From Roridomyces roridus (Eukaryota; Basidiomycota; Agaricomycetes; Agaricales; Mycenaceae), in assembly GCA_029378245.1 (NCBI GenBank), contig JARKIF010000010.1:1736001-1800000 (forward strand): a stretch of DNA of 64,000 nucleotides. Direction: 5' to 3'. The notes under the pieces are model-generated. The model was not told where the DNA came from. It saw only the letters and a program-made list of their open reading frames with translations, and ran no database searches. Positions 23,801 to 34,987 of this stretch are shown here, piece after piece (position 1 is the first letter of the stretch; the number at the start of each line of letters is the position of its first letter). A program made the position numbers and the translations under genes.

Positions 23801-24330
23801 CCTACTCTGTGCACAACTTAAGAATGTGTGAGCACCAGCAGGTAGCGGGCCGTGCCGCTTGTCGGCCTTACAGCTTTATTATGTAATATCCCCGACGGCG
23901 AAGCACGTGCATTTGACAGCCGTTGCTTTTGCATATGTCCCGACGTGTTCTGGCTCTGCAAAGACGTGTTTGCTGGGGTTTTGGATAGATTAAAGCCAGT
24001 GTGTATATACATTGGATAGCTCTTGGGTACGTATGGCAAGGAATGACCTCTCAGCCAACTGTTTGCATGTTGTTTGGTCATGAAACACAACACGGCACTG
24101 TCCCTTTGAGCGGCTTTGAAGATGAAAAGTAATCCAAAATCGCATTCCGAGGAATGCAGTCATGCCTCAACTGCATTCTCATTGGTGCCAGCTCAAAATT
24201 CGCGTCAAAACGCGCAGAAAACACGCTTGCACATGACAAGCTTATGTAATAACGGAACCCACCGGAACAAGGGGCGTGGTTACCAACAGACCCTCTTCGT
24301 GCATCAGGAAAAAGTTTTTTGCACAGTAGC
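20897..24330. other. long gene-poor stretch
   Basis: Several pyrimidine-rich minus-strand frames (21.7-22.4 kb) have plausible GT...AG pairs but no family motif, and I could not join them into a coherent protein. 22.5-24.3 kb is likewise without recognisable genes. Confidence 0.35.
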
Positions 24331-24560
24331 TGCCACTCATTGTTTGATAGCTCAGGTAGCTGCAGGAGCCCTGGTAGAATTGGGTGAGATGCCTGGTAGC
24401 CCTTGGTAGCTTCAGTAGCTTCTGGTTTGTAGCCTGGTAGCAGCAGTAGCTCTTCACTCAGTGCTTAGTAGCACCTAATAGACCCTCCCCTGAAGTCAGT
24501 AGAACTGGTAGACTTGTGCAGAGTGCTCAGTAGCACCCAGTAGATGGTGAGCTTTTGGTG
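24330..24560 (+). repeat. GGTAGC/AGTAGC motif cluster (left)
   Basis: About a dozen copies of GGTAGC, AGTAGC or GTAGCT at irregular spacing, nearly all in one orientation. The cluster at 25.07-25.19 kb carries mainly the complement (GCTACC). An inverted pair of motif-dense flanks about 800 bp apart suggests a non-autonomous DNA transposon with subterminal repeats. Confidence 0.5.
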
Positions 24561-24895
24561 AGCTGTTGAAATACAACACAAGTGGTGTGACAGAGCTCAT
24601 AAATACTAGAGTGCTTGTAGTGATTCAATTTCAAAAAAAAAGCTACTTGTCAATAAAGAGCAAGTCACACTCACAACAAGTTCAAGTCCTGAACCACTTA
24701 GGCCACGCAGATTTGATTGACTTTTGAGTCAGTTTTGACTCTCTCACCCAATAACAGACCGGTGTCAGACCGAAATCGAATATGTGCATGTTCCAAGAAT
24801 GAGTCAGTAGAGCAAGGGAATTACTTGCAAGTTGCAAGTGCCAACACAGGTGGCACCCTGTTATGAAGCTTTTCTGGGACTTGGGCAAGCTCAAT

Positions 24896-24970
24896 TAGTC
24901 TAGTAGTTTGGTTGTCTGGTCATAGAGATTGTTGTTTACCGGAGGTCTCCCGTTCGAATCCTGATCCTGA
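24896..24970 (+). tRNA. tRNA-like sequence or SINE head with intact Pol III boxes
   Basis: A perfect A-box (TAGTCTAGTAG, 24896-24906) and a perfect B-box (GTTCGAATC, 24952-24960) lie 45 nt apart, followed by a T5 run near 25020. The T-stem and acceptor stem pair poorly, so I doubt a functional tRNA. A tRNA-derived SINE or tRNA pseudogene fits better. It sits between two clusters of GGTAGC-type motifs. Confidence 0.4.
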
Positions 24971-25064
24971 CAAATGCCAAAAAATTCCTTCCTAAGTTTG
25001 GAACACCATAGAAGCTTCTCTTTTTCAATCCAATGAATTGCTCATTATTGGGCGACCCTGCCTA

Positions 25065-25190
25065 GTTGCGCTGGTAGCTCGAGCTACTGAGAGCTACCGG
25101 GCGTTGGCAGGTGGCTACCAGGAGCCTAGTAGAGGGGTACTTGGCTACCAAGCTACCGAGGCTCCGGAGAACTACCAGAGCTATGTATCC
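25065..25190 (+). repeat. GCTACC motif cluster (right)
   Basis: Repeats GCTACC/GCTACT with a few reverse copies, complementary to the left cluster at 24.33-24.56 kb. A GAGCTACTGAGAGCTACC stretch shows the local repetition. Confidence 0.5.
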
Positions 25191-25610
25191 AAGTGCATTT
25201 TTTGCTGATGTGGAGCTTGCGGAGCGTCGAGGGTCTGTAAAAGAGACTAGGACTTGCTGTCGTGGTCAAAGTCAAGTTGGTTGATCTCACGTGGCTCGAC
25301 TCACACACCGAAACAATGTGTTTGCCGGAGCGGACTCTGCTGCCGACGTTGCCCAAGAGCACGGAGAGACATAAGATGGAATATGTTGAGCAGACATGGC
25401 CGGCGATGTCTCATCGAGATCATGGCAATGATTCTGTGATGTCGAATCAAAAGTGCTCATATGGACATCACGGCGCCGCTTCTCTTTCACGCATTTGAGA
25501 GAAAAACATCAAAACGAGCTTTGTAAGTGGTCTATTGGAGACTGAGCAGGAATGTGCTCAAAACATTTCTACCTTGAATTTTTTCTACATTCAGGCAGGT
25601 TGGTGGTGTA

Positions 25611-25880
25611 GGTGGCTGTCACATCACAGTCACAGATTCGTCATTGATGCGATCACATGCCGATCATTTTCTCGGGCAGAATTGATTTTCTGTTCAAAAC
25701 ACTGCTGCTGGTGGAGTTCTGAAATTCAGAACTCACTTCAGTACAATGCCCAGGAGAACGCCGGCTGCCGAAGATTTTGAAATCTGGAATTGATGACCAA
25801 TCATGATTCAAGTGCGGGTGACAATCAGTTATGTGTGACATCGCTTCTTTTCCTGCTCATGACCACCATTCACTCCGCCC
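25611..25880 (+). repeat. upstream block duplicated at 28.81 kb (copy 1)
   Basis: Shares long near-identical runs with 28812-29100, including CACAGATTCGTCATTGATGC, GATCACATGCCGA and GGGCAGAATTGATTT. Near its end both have TGTGTGACATCGCTTCTT-like sequence and a CGACCACCAT-like stretch. It ends about 20 bp before the start codon of the MYND gene. Confidence 0.7.
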
Positions 25881-25900
25881 TCCTCCCACACAATGTGTCC

Positions 25901-27934
25901 ATGGTGCGACGCTCGCTCCAAGTGAACTATCTATCTCAGTACCTTTTGACTCCTCCCTCACCGTACACTTCTCTATAGTCGTTTGCACGGCGTGCATTGG
26001 CCGCACGGTCGTGGAGAGGCCTCTCAACATACGTGATAGATAAACTATTGGAGACGGTTGAGCACGAAGAGGGACTTGGGCTGCTCCCTGTCATCTACGC
26101 AACCCTCGATCCGTCATTGATTCCCTCCACGGACATTCTCGATACTCTGTCCATGACAGAGCCCCCGACTCCGGTGCTCATCGCAGAAAGCGCCACCGTC
26201 ACGCTGTCTTTTCTGGGATTGATGATGACTGGAAATCGACAGTTTCCATTCGCCTGCACCATCGATATCTGGCCTCGACTCTGGAAATGGGTTGAATTCC
26301 TCGAGCCCTACAGTGAATGCCCAGCGGCTGTCTATCACCAGCTACAGGCGGCAGCAGCTCTCTATCAACCTCTCGCCAGAATCATGAATGCGTTCCTGGA
26401 ACAACCCCAGACCCACCGGGCTATGGCCAAGACACGTGGCGTTCACCGGGTCCTCGCCGTGGGCTGGAATGTGCTACTTCAGGCGGGTAGCTCAGGCACG
26501 CAGGATGATGTCTCTCACCGACTGTCCGCTGTCGGAGAGTCTCCGTGTGTGTTGACCAGGCTCCGTGGCACAAAAGGAACGGCGGATGGACAGACCGAGA
26601 AGCTGTCTAAAATCGTGGAAGGATGCGGAGGGAGCCACGAAGGTCTTCTGTTGGCGCTGACACGTACAATCTCCCTCGTCAGTGCGCACTCGGAGTACCG
26701 AGGAGCATCAACCGCTTTCTCCGGCCTCGCGTTGTTTCTTCACCACATCCAGGAAGTGTCACCCGACACCTTCCTCTATATATTGAACAACAGATTCATT
26801 TCCGCATGGTTGGCGACTCTAGATATCGAGATACGAGGACTCCACGTGGCCTCTAAGCTTGGGCCGCTCGTGAGGCTTTTGAACGTCACTGATGGATACC
26901 GCTGGGTTCTGGAGGCGCTCCGTGCCGGTCTGCTTGATCGTATCCTTTCCATGGGGGTGAAAATAGGCTCTCGCCCGTTGAACGACGGGACCAATTCTCA
27001 GCGTTGTTGGAGAAGGCTCTTCCCCTCAGTTTGGTATCTTACTCGGTGATTGTGGACATGAAGGCGGCTTTCTCTCGACTCGAAACAGATGCTCGGAAAG
27101 AGAATTTTACTCGTTCATTGCTTTATCCGATGTGGAGCAAACTCAAGGCGTTGGTGGATGAGCGGGCACGAGTCGTGGAGGGATGGGATGCCTCTGGCCG
27201 AGCCCAATACTTGGGGTGTTATAATTTGAGGGTGAGCGTCCTCAGAATGGATTCTTGGTAATCACACTGACAGACCTCAGTGCGACAGTATTGGGAAGAA
27301 GCAACTTTTTCGACGTTGTTCGGTGTGCAACATCGCCGCATACTGTTCACCTACCTGTCAGCGCGCTGACTGGAAGGATGGCCACCGAGAAGACTGCCAT
27401 ATTTTCCTGCATAGTCTGAACGGTTTGTATGTTCTAATTCCCGGTGTCCCGCAATTCTAAAGCTTTCGCGTCGCCACTATCCTGAGATTGCGATACCGAG
27501 AGCGGTCATTCATACGCGCGCTGATCACCCACGACTCTCGCCGTCTCCACACCACAATTGCCAAGAACATGGTTCGGTTCATGGCAAAGAATCCTGACAC
27601 ACCATTCACTGTTTTCTTGGACTACGGAGATGCAGACGCCGAGTCCGGGGTTGATGTCCCTGTCTCGCCGCTCTCCAAATTGAAGCTCGCGCATCCACAC
27701 CCGGCGCGTGTCGCGCACGCCAATGGACGCCTTGTCATTTATTGGATCCGTCTCCCGCTTGGCGGCCCAACTGGGAGCGACGCCATCTGGCCACTCCGTT
27801 TCACGAGTTTGAGCTTTTATGACGGGCTCGTGCGCATCTCTCACCAGGTGAATGGTTTAGACGACGAAGAGGTGGAAGGCCTGGTGCAAAATTTGATCAA
27901 AGAGATGGGTGAGGAGAATGCAGAGTGGTGTTAG
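25901..27934 (+). CDS. MYND-type zinc finger protein
   Basis: Five exons (25901-25921, 25979-26956, 27016-27231, 27281-27426, 27487-27934) sum to 1809 nt and give 602 residues. The first 400 residues form a long, mostly helical region with no catalytic motif that I recognise. A MYND zinc finger follows at about 400-445. It starts C-x4-C (CYNLRC), then CSVC, YCSPTC, and the closing H-x3-C (HREDC). MYND fingers bind proline-containing peptides in partner proteins. About 150 residues follow, ending in NAEWC. Agaricomycete genomes carry many such proteins of unknown role. The start MVRRSLQSFARRA is split by the first intron. Its upstream block is duplicated near 28.8 kb. The third intron (26957-27015) is the least certain splice. 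Confidence 0.85.
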
Positions 27935-28161
27935 GTTCTTCTTCTTTATGTACCACGTTTTGGCCTTCCCAGGTAGTCGTACGTGTAAGCTGGCAGGATG
28001 GTGCAGCGATAGGGTTATTTTCTTGCGTGATGAGGGAGTGTTCTTAGAGTGGAGTTTATCGCGTGAGCGATGGACTGATTGTACAAAGTTATATCCTACC
28101 AAGGAATTTTGATTCCCCACTTCCTCGTTCGACTCGAGGCCGCCCCCCATCGAACCCATCG

Positions 28162-28778
28162 TCAAGATCTTCTCGCACGAGGCGAAGAACGGACCATGGC
28201 CATCGGCACCAATTCCCCCGGACCGTCCAAATTCCTCAAAAAGTCCTCGTGGCTCTCGAACCGCTGCCCAACGTACTTCTCTAGCACTGTAGCTGCACCA
28301 TCCCAGAAATAATACTCCCCATTCGAAGCCGCGAACGCGAACAGCGACTCTTGCTGATCAACGAGGAAGGCCATCGGTTCGATGGCCCTTTGACGCCATA
28401 CTTCCGGCAGACCCAGCCCTCGACCGCGTGCACCTGCATTCCGTGGTACCAGTATCGCCAATCGGAAGAGAATCTGTTTGGGAGGGGGATGTGCCGGAGT
28501 TTATGCCACTTGGCGTATACAAGTTTGTAGCGCTCGAGGGCCACAGCGAGCACAGGAAGCGGAAATGGGTCGTCGAAGAAAAGAGCGTGGTCGGTGGAGT
28601 AATAGTTTGGGTCGTCAGGTTTGAGATTGTGCGTGGGTTGCTGACTGCGAGTGAGTGAGGTGCGTGCAAAAGAAACGTCTCGTACCGCATTGATCTGATT
28701 ACGGTCCCGGACACCCGCGACCGAGCTGACCGTGCGGCGAGATGAACTGATTTTCGCGACTCGGCGGAGACGAAACAT
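28162..28778 (-). pseudogene. frameshifted copy of the 174-aa putative mitochondrial gene
   Basis: Paralogue of 20317-20896. Exon 1 (28778-28686, 31 residues, MFRLRRVAKISSSRRT...) and the intron (28641-28685) are conserved. Exon 2 runs in frame through RYWYHGMQVHAVEGWV to KYGVKG. There one base is missing compared with the 20.3-kb copy (near 28384-28392, where the intact gene reads GVQGPIEP). The frame is lost, although IEPMAFLVDQQES and the rest remain recognisable in the next frame. This is a recent duplicate with one lesion, or a sequencing error in a short G/C run. Confidence 0.7.
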
Positions 28779-28811
28779 GGGAATTTGCAAATCGCCCAAC
28801 GTCGCCTTATA

Positions 28812-29100
28812 TAGGTGACTGTCACATCACCGTCACAGATTCGTCATTGATGCGATCACATGCCGACCACTTTCTGGGGCAGAATTGATTTGCTATGGAG
28901 ATCTTGTAGAGATCTATGTAGAAGGAGCATCTACTGCCGCCTGTTGAATCTAGTCCAGGGCGCCGGGAGCTTCCCAAAACTTTTGAGAGGACGTGGAATT
29001 GATGGCCATGATGAGACCACGATGAATTGATTGCCGATGCCAATCGGTCAGTATGTGTGCATGTGACATCGCTTCTTGGACCACGACCACCATCGACTCA
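28812..29100 (+). repeat. upstream block duplicated at 25.61 kb (copy 2)
   Basis: Second copy of the block that precedes the MYND gene. Here it lies between the divergent 28.2-28.8 kb pseudogene and the arylsulfotransferase-like gene. The two copies diverge in the middle by insertions of tens of bases. Confidence 0.7.
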
Positions 29101-29341
29101 TTGCCAGTTGCTCATCGGCCTCCTCTCTTTGCTTCTGGTCTTCGCTTTTCCTCCGTCGACTCCGCGGACGAACTCCTTTCCGACTGGCTGCCGCTACGCC
29201 CTCACTCGCCGTCTCTGCATTGGCTAAGTGGCTTGTCATTTGCCATTCATGTCGGTCCCCAGCCTGCATCTAGCGCAATACTGGAGTTGACCTTACGTAC
29301 TGGTCTTCATGCCCGCGGGCCTCTAGGGACGCCACCTGGAG

Positions 29342-29348
29342 TATAAAT
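29342..29348 (+). promoter_or_regulatory. TATA-like box
   Basis: TATAAAT lies 36 bp before the ATG of the arylsulfotransferase-like gene. A short 5-prime leader would fit; no other core element is obvious. Confidence 0.4.
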
Positions 29349-29377
29349 GGACCCAGGCGAGCCCTTGGTTCGCTTCG

Positions 29378-31260
29378 ATGCTTCCCTTCTCTGCTATTAC
29401 TGCACTCGCGGTTCTGCTCACCCCTCCGGGCGTGCGGGCCCTCTTCGAAACGATCTACCACTCCTCTCCGCTTTCCATCCAGCCCTTTAACGTCCTCTAC
29501 AAATCCGCTGACTATGACCCCCGACAACACCACACTCTTCCTTACCTGCCCCTCCGGGTCAGCAGTCGCCCAATCCGGGCCTACGATCTACAAATCTACG
29601 GGCGAGCTCGTCTGGTCCGACCCATCCCTTCCGGAATGTCACGACTTCAACATTCAGACGTTCGAGGGCGAGCAGTATCTTACGCGTTGGTTCGGTCAAA
29701 GGACGATAATGAGGTCTGGCAATGGGGTGGGCATTATGCTGAATTCGCGATACGAGATCGTGCGTAATGTGACGGCGGCCAACGGATCTCCATGAATTCA
29801 ATATTGTCAAACCGCAGCACAAGACTGCGCTCATGGCGGGGTATCGTCCGGTCCCGGTGCGTCTCGTGTGTCCGGGTCCCAGAAATTTCTCTGCTGACGC
29901 AGATGCTGCAGGCGGACTTGTCTCCCGTCGGTAGTCCGATGAATGGGTAAGCTTGACTGTGTACGATTCTCCGCTCTCATACTTACCATGCGAAAGATGG
30001 TACCTCAACACGATTATCCAAGAAATCGACATTGCCACTGGCAATGTGCTATTCAACTGGACCTCCATCGATCACATTGGATTGAACGAATCTTGTGTGT
30101 TATTGAACATAGCGTCGAAATCATGTCTAAATCTTTATACTTAGACGGCAGCCCGACATTAGCGTCTCAGGGCAGTAGCTCTGATACCGCTTGGGATGCA
30201 GTCCACATCAATTCCATCGACAAGGTATATTCCCCTCAATTTCAATCATAACCCACTCATTCTCCGCAATAGGACAACGCAGGCGATTACCTCATGTCCT
30301 CCCGTAATTGCCAGACGATCTACAAGATAGACAAGAACGGGACTATCGTGTGGCGCCTGGGCGGCAAGACCTCAGATTTTACGCCCCTCACCGAGAACAC
30401 CCAGTTCCACTGGCAGCACCACGCGCGCTGGCGCATGGGCGGCAGTTCAATTTCACTCTTTGACAATGCCGCAGCGTGGCTCTCTCCCACCCTGACTCTT
30501 GTCGACGAAAATACCGCGACCGGAAAGTACCTCGCCGTGGATCAGACAAAGATGACTGTGGCGCTAGCGCTGGAAAAGATCTTTTCACCTTCCCCGCGTA
30601 TGTCTTGATTCTTCCTCAAACGTCTCGCTCACTCCTGCGTATGTGAAGTCAGTAACTTCAGCCTCGCGATGAGCAGCATCGAGCCGTACGATTCACCGTG
30701 CTCGTCGGGTACGGGTGCAGGCATACAGTTACGCCTCTCAATCACTCCTCTTCTCAGCCGTCATCGGCCCAAATAACGCCTCCCTATGGAACGACGCCGC
30801 AATCCTCAACTACCGCGTGTTCCAGACATCCACGCGGGAATTCATGGGCCAGCCGAAGCAGCCGCCCAGTGTCGCTTTCTCCCGTGAAAATGGCGATGAT
30901 GAAGTGAGTGTGTGGGTGTCATGGAACGGCGCAACGCACGTCGCTTCGTACGAGTTATTTACTGGTGAGACGCCGGATGGAGTCAACAGGCTCCTTCGCC
31001 GCCAGGAGAAAGATGGGCTCGAGATGGCGTTGAGTGGGCGCGGGATCGAGCGGTACGTGAGAGTCGATGCGCTTGCGCGGGATGGGAGTGTACTTGGGAG
31101 GAGTGGGGTTTATCGGGTGAGAGATAGGAGCCTTTACCCGCAATGCTTACAAACTCATTTCGACGTCCCCACGTCTTCTTTCGACTCGGGCTGGTTGCAA
31201 TTCTTGTGTAGGGTCGCTGTTGCTTTTTTCAACGTCTCGCTACCCACTCGAATGTTTTGA
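29378..31260 (+). pseudogene. arylsulfotransferase (ASST)-family gene, probably disrupted
   Basis: Starts with a signal peptide (MLPFSAITALAVLLTPPG, ends near 21). Family stretches follow: TIYKSTGELVWSD, NTIIQEIDIATGNVLFNW, WDAVHINSIDK, YLMSSRNCQTIYKID, IVWRLGGKTSDF, FHWQHHARW, ISLFDNA, and a C-terminal VWVSWNGATHVASYE. This is the secreted beta-propeller family found widely in fungi. Introns near 29858-29902, 29949-29999 and 30227-30272 splice cleanly. Three breaks do not: an extra C in a C5 run at about 29520 between KSADYD and DNTTLF, a frame slip at about 29785 before the DLHEF motif, and another at about 30720 after VLVGYG. Either the gene is dead or the assembly has indels here. Confidence 0.6.
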
Positions 31261-31554
31261 AAATTCCATTCATCAACGCAAGTACTAGAATACAGCCAAA
31301 TCCAAGATAGAAATACACTGGGTGGGTCTAGACGATGTGGTGTAGGTCATCCGCGCACGCGCGGAGGGCAAGAAACGATGTAAGGACAGTGGATGTGGGT
31401 GATATGCACAATTGAACGCGAACGGGATAAAGATAGCGATGCAAAACGGGGGTGGCGCTGGAGAGCGGGAGTGAGGGTGGGGGTGTGGAGAGATAATCTG
31501 GATGAGTGATGAGACGACGGCAAAGGGCTCTCGTTGTCGGGGAAGCTCACCAAG

Positions 31555-31865
31555 TTAATTCATGTCCGCGTCGCGTCTAGAGGCACGCATATAGTCGGCA
31601 CGCGCGGGCTTCCGAGTCTGCGGGTGCCTGAGACTGGTCAGCTTCTATCGCCAGTGGGGGTGTGAATGAAACTCACGGGAACCGGCTCGGGTACTGGCTC
31701 GCGGGCAGCGACGTCGATGACAGCCGCATTTGAAATCGGGACAGGGGATGCAGAGACGGTGAGCGCGACTGCAGAGAAGGCAAATTAGTCCGTGTAGATT
31801 GTTTTCGAGGGGGTGTGAGACGCACAGCACGAAACGAGGAGAGCGACGATGAATTTCGACTGCAT
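31555..31865 (-). CDS. small secreted protein
   Basis: Three exons on the minus strand: 31865-31826, 31768-31677 and 31617-31555. They encode 64 residues. MQSKFIVALLVSCFALTVSA is a clear signal peptide (cleavage near 20-22). A short Pro/Val/Glu-rich mature part follows (REPVPEPVP), then a basic tail with RASRRDAD. Another acceptor at 31627 would give a different 60-residue end at a stop near 31577. I favour the first because it gives a longer open end, but cannot choose firmly. No cysteine pattern or known family is visible. It could be an effector-like or cell-surface peptide; that is a guess. Confidence 0.5.
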
Positions 31866-32983
31866 TGTGATGATGGTGTGTTACGCAAGGGAGGGCGCTC
31901 AGAGGAGGCTGTAGTGGTTTTGTTTGTTGATGTCGAGGACGAGGACAATGGTGGTGGCATAACGACAAAGAGTTTTAATACTCGGGAGCGGGGAGACAAT
32001 GAACAGTCCGGATTAGGACGCTACTTTGTAAACAGAGGACATTGTACTGACTCGCACTAAGTAACTGCCTGGAAGGGAACAAGGGCAAGGGACACGTCAT
32101 GATCCCGAGGACACTTTTGGATTCTGTACCTTGATCAGTACGGGCCGCGTGGGCGAGGGAGTGGGGCAGAACAAGGGTACTTCCCAGTTTGGAAGTTGAT
32201 GCTGATCAGTTACGGATCAATGCATCAACTAGGCTGCCACGTCTTGCTCCAGCCCTCCATGGCGTCGGTAGCTCCACAGGTGAATCCGAGTCCGCTCAGT
32301 GGGTTTTCATTCAAATGCCCGTTCTCTCCGCGTCTTAGCTTCTCAAGGTCGAACAGCGGTCTTCCGCCAGTACCGATTGATCCTCGGAGTCGCTCGGACC
32401 ACTAACCCGAATGACCGATCGCTTTGGACGCAACAAATAACGGTGACTTGTCCTTCTCCGTCATCTTGATCTCGTCCGCTCAAAACTTATTGGGCCTTAT
32501 CTTCCCACGCCCTTTGCCCGCACCGGCGTGTGTTCTAGTCTCACCTGGACTCAGGCCTGATTCAAGATTGCGTTCCATGGATCCATCTCTCATGCCGCAG
32601 CCCCGTCGATGGACTGCATCTCCAACTGATGGACTCGTCGACATCATGCGCCCTTGATTCATGCCGGAGCCTTTCGTCCCATGTCCTTCTAATTCTGCCA
32701 GAACTTCTCCCTTGATCTCTCCAAGTTCTCCTCATTCCGAGTACCACCATTCCGCCGGCATTGTCTGATTCCGCAGTGTGTTTGATCCTCGCCTCACAGC
32801 TCGCCTAGCTCCCAATCCTCATCTCTCACAGCACGCTTCCATCGTGCTCGGTGGCATCCCGGAATCTGCCACTGTTGCCCTCTCCAGCAACATTCCTCTT
32901 GTCACTGTCAGAGAAGAAGAACGATCCGGTGCGACCAATCGATAAAACCCCCTCAACTGTACCCTCCCAAGCAGCCTTCTTTC
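31866..32983. other. no gene recognised
   Basis: Spacer between the minus-strand secreted-protein gene and the plus-strand NLR-like gene. No family motif in any frame. Confidence 0.4.
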
Positions 32984-34506
32984 ATGTCCCCACAAGCACC
33001 CACGACTGCTCTGGTGCAATGCCTCGGAATCACCGTAATCGCGCTGAATGAGCTCTGCGACGCTCTCGGAGCACCGTTCTTGAAATCAATCTCAAGCACG
33101 ACGGCGTCATTGTTAGTGTCGATTCAGGTGAGTTTGTTCACAGTCCAATCGAATCCGTCCTCAGCTCCCAATAGGACACGAAACGCAATCAAGACCAGTG
33201 TTTGCTGCTAATGGAACGCGTCCAACCGCTCCTGCTTGGGATAATCCGCCTGCACATCGAGGCCGCCGAGCTGCCCCCGGCGATTCTCAAGGAGATTGAC
33301 AAATTCACGGAGTTCATCGTTTCTTCTGCTTTCAAGTTTAACTATTCATGATTCGTCGTTGGCAGGACACTTCACAAGATCTACGTATTCATCGAAGCTC
33401 AACACGACAGAGGGATAATCAAGCGTTGGTTTCGGGCGAATGAGAATTCCGCCCTATTCAACGACTGCAAGGCAGGATTGGAACACGCGTTTGAGGCCTT
33501 CAATGTGCGTCCCATGGGAAACTCGGTGACAGAGGGGTAATTTCTTGATAGATCCAGATAAAGACCAGCGTTTGGAAGAATGTCGAGGATATGCGTAGAG
33601 ACTCCGAGACGATGCACGAGAAAGTTCTAGAAATTGTCGCTGGGATCTCATCGGACCGCGCTCAGTCGGACACCTTGTCTTCTGTGAGTTGTCGCCTGCC
33701 TGCTCCAAACTTGTGTTCAATCATGAACAGCTACAGAGCAGACAGACGAGTTCGGACTCGCTCTCAATGCTGCCTGGGGAACCCAAGATATTCCACGGTC
33801 GAGAAGCCGAAGTCGCACGGATCGTCAACAATCTGACCCATGGACCAACTCAAATCGTGATTCTCGGGCCCGGAGGAATCGGCAAGACGAGCCTCGCCCG
33901 AGCGGTGCTCCACAATCCTCTCGTCGTATCCAAATACACGCGCATGTTCTTCATACCCTGCGATTCTGCGCCGACTTGTAGCGAGCTCATCGGACTCGTC
34001 GCATTGCATCTGGGGCTGGACCCGGGGGGAAACCCCACAAAGTCCATCATCCGGTTCTTCTCTACCTCCCCTCCAACTCTCCTGGTGTTGGATAACTTTG
34101 AAACGCCCTGGGAGAATGCGGAGGATCGCGGAGAGGTTGAGGAGTTTCTGGCTCTTTTGGCAGACGTCACTCAGCTTGCTTTAATCGTATGTTTTGGGTG
34201 CTTTCATGCGAGAATCATCTCATTGGACTCAGATCACCATGCGTGGTGCCGAACGACCGGCTGGTGTACAATGGACTCGGCCCTTCATGGCACCTCTGGC
34301 ACCCCTGACAAATGAGGCAGCCCTCCAAATGTTCACCGACATCGTGGACGACGTTCGCGACATGGGGGATGTCCAAAAACTACTCGCGCTTACGGACAAC
34401 CTCCCATTAGCCGTGGATATCATCGCCCACCTGGCCGAGTACGAGGGCTGTGGCATCGTTCTTTCCAAGTGGGAGGATCAAAAGACGTCTCTGCTCGCTT
34501 TGGGCA

Positions 34507-34511
34507 CGGAC
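34507..34511. repeat. target-site duplication, left (CGGAC)
   Basis: Five bases directly before the left LTR, repeated exactly after the right LTR (41166-41170). Five-bp duplications are usual for Ty3/gypsy integrases. Confidence 0.95.
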
Positions 34512-34986
34512 TGTCACGCGCTGACCTATTTGCGCACGTGACAACGCCAAATAAACCAGATAAGCATTGGCGCCGTACAGCGTTAAAGTCCTGGGAACCC
34601 CGTCTCGATCGGATTGAGGAAGAAGCCGAGGAAGACATTATTTAAAGACGTGGGATAGTTTCATATTTATGAACGACAGCATGGATGTGGGAAGGAGTTT
34701 CCGATCAGTGAACTGTCCGATCATGACAGGCTTCTATGAAGGACACGGTGGAGACACGACAATAGGAGAAGACAAAGGCGCGGGACAATAGCGCATGTTG
34801 GACACCAGGACAATTAGTGTAGCATCGTAGATCTATTCCTCATAGTATAAAAGCAGTAGCTAGTCGTCGTATTCTGTACTCTCTCCTAGACTTTTATTCA
34901 GTTCATTTTACGAGCTTTAGTAGCGCACTACCCAATCCACAGCATCTTACCGCTGTTGGACGCGTGAAACAAGTCTTGTCGTGACA
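34512..34986 (+). repeat. left LTR
   Basis: 475 bp, bounded by the inverted ends TGTCACG and CGTGACA. Contains a TATA box (34846-34853) and the probable transcript start near 34887. It appears identical to the right LTR. Confidence 0.95.
34846..34853 (+). promoter_or_regulatory. LTR TATA box
   Basis: TATAAAAG lies about 41 bp before TAGACTTTTATT (34887-34898), the proposed 5-prime end of the element RNA. Confidence 0.6.
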
Positions 34987-34987
34987 T

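Noticed and set aside
24896..24970. A functional tRNA gene
   Set aside because: A and B boxes are perfect but the T-stem and acceptor stem do not pair, so I list it only as tRNA-like.
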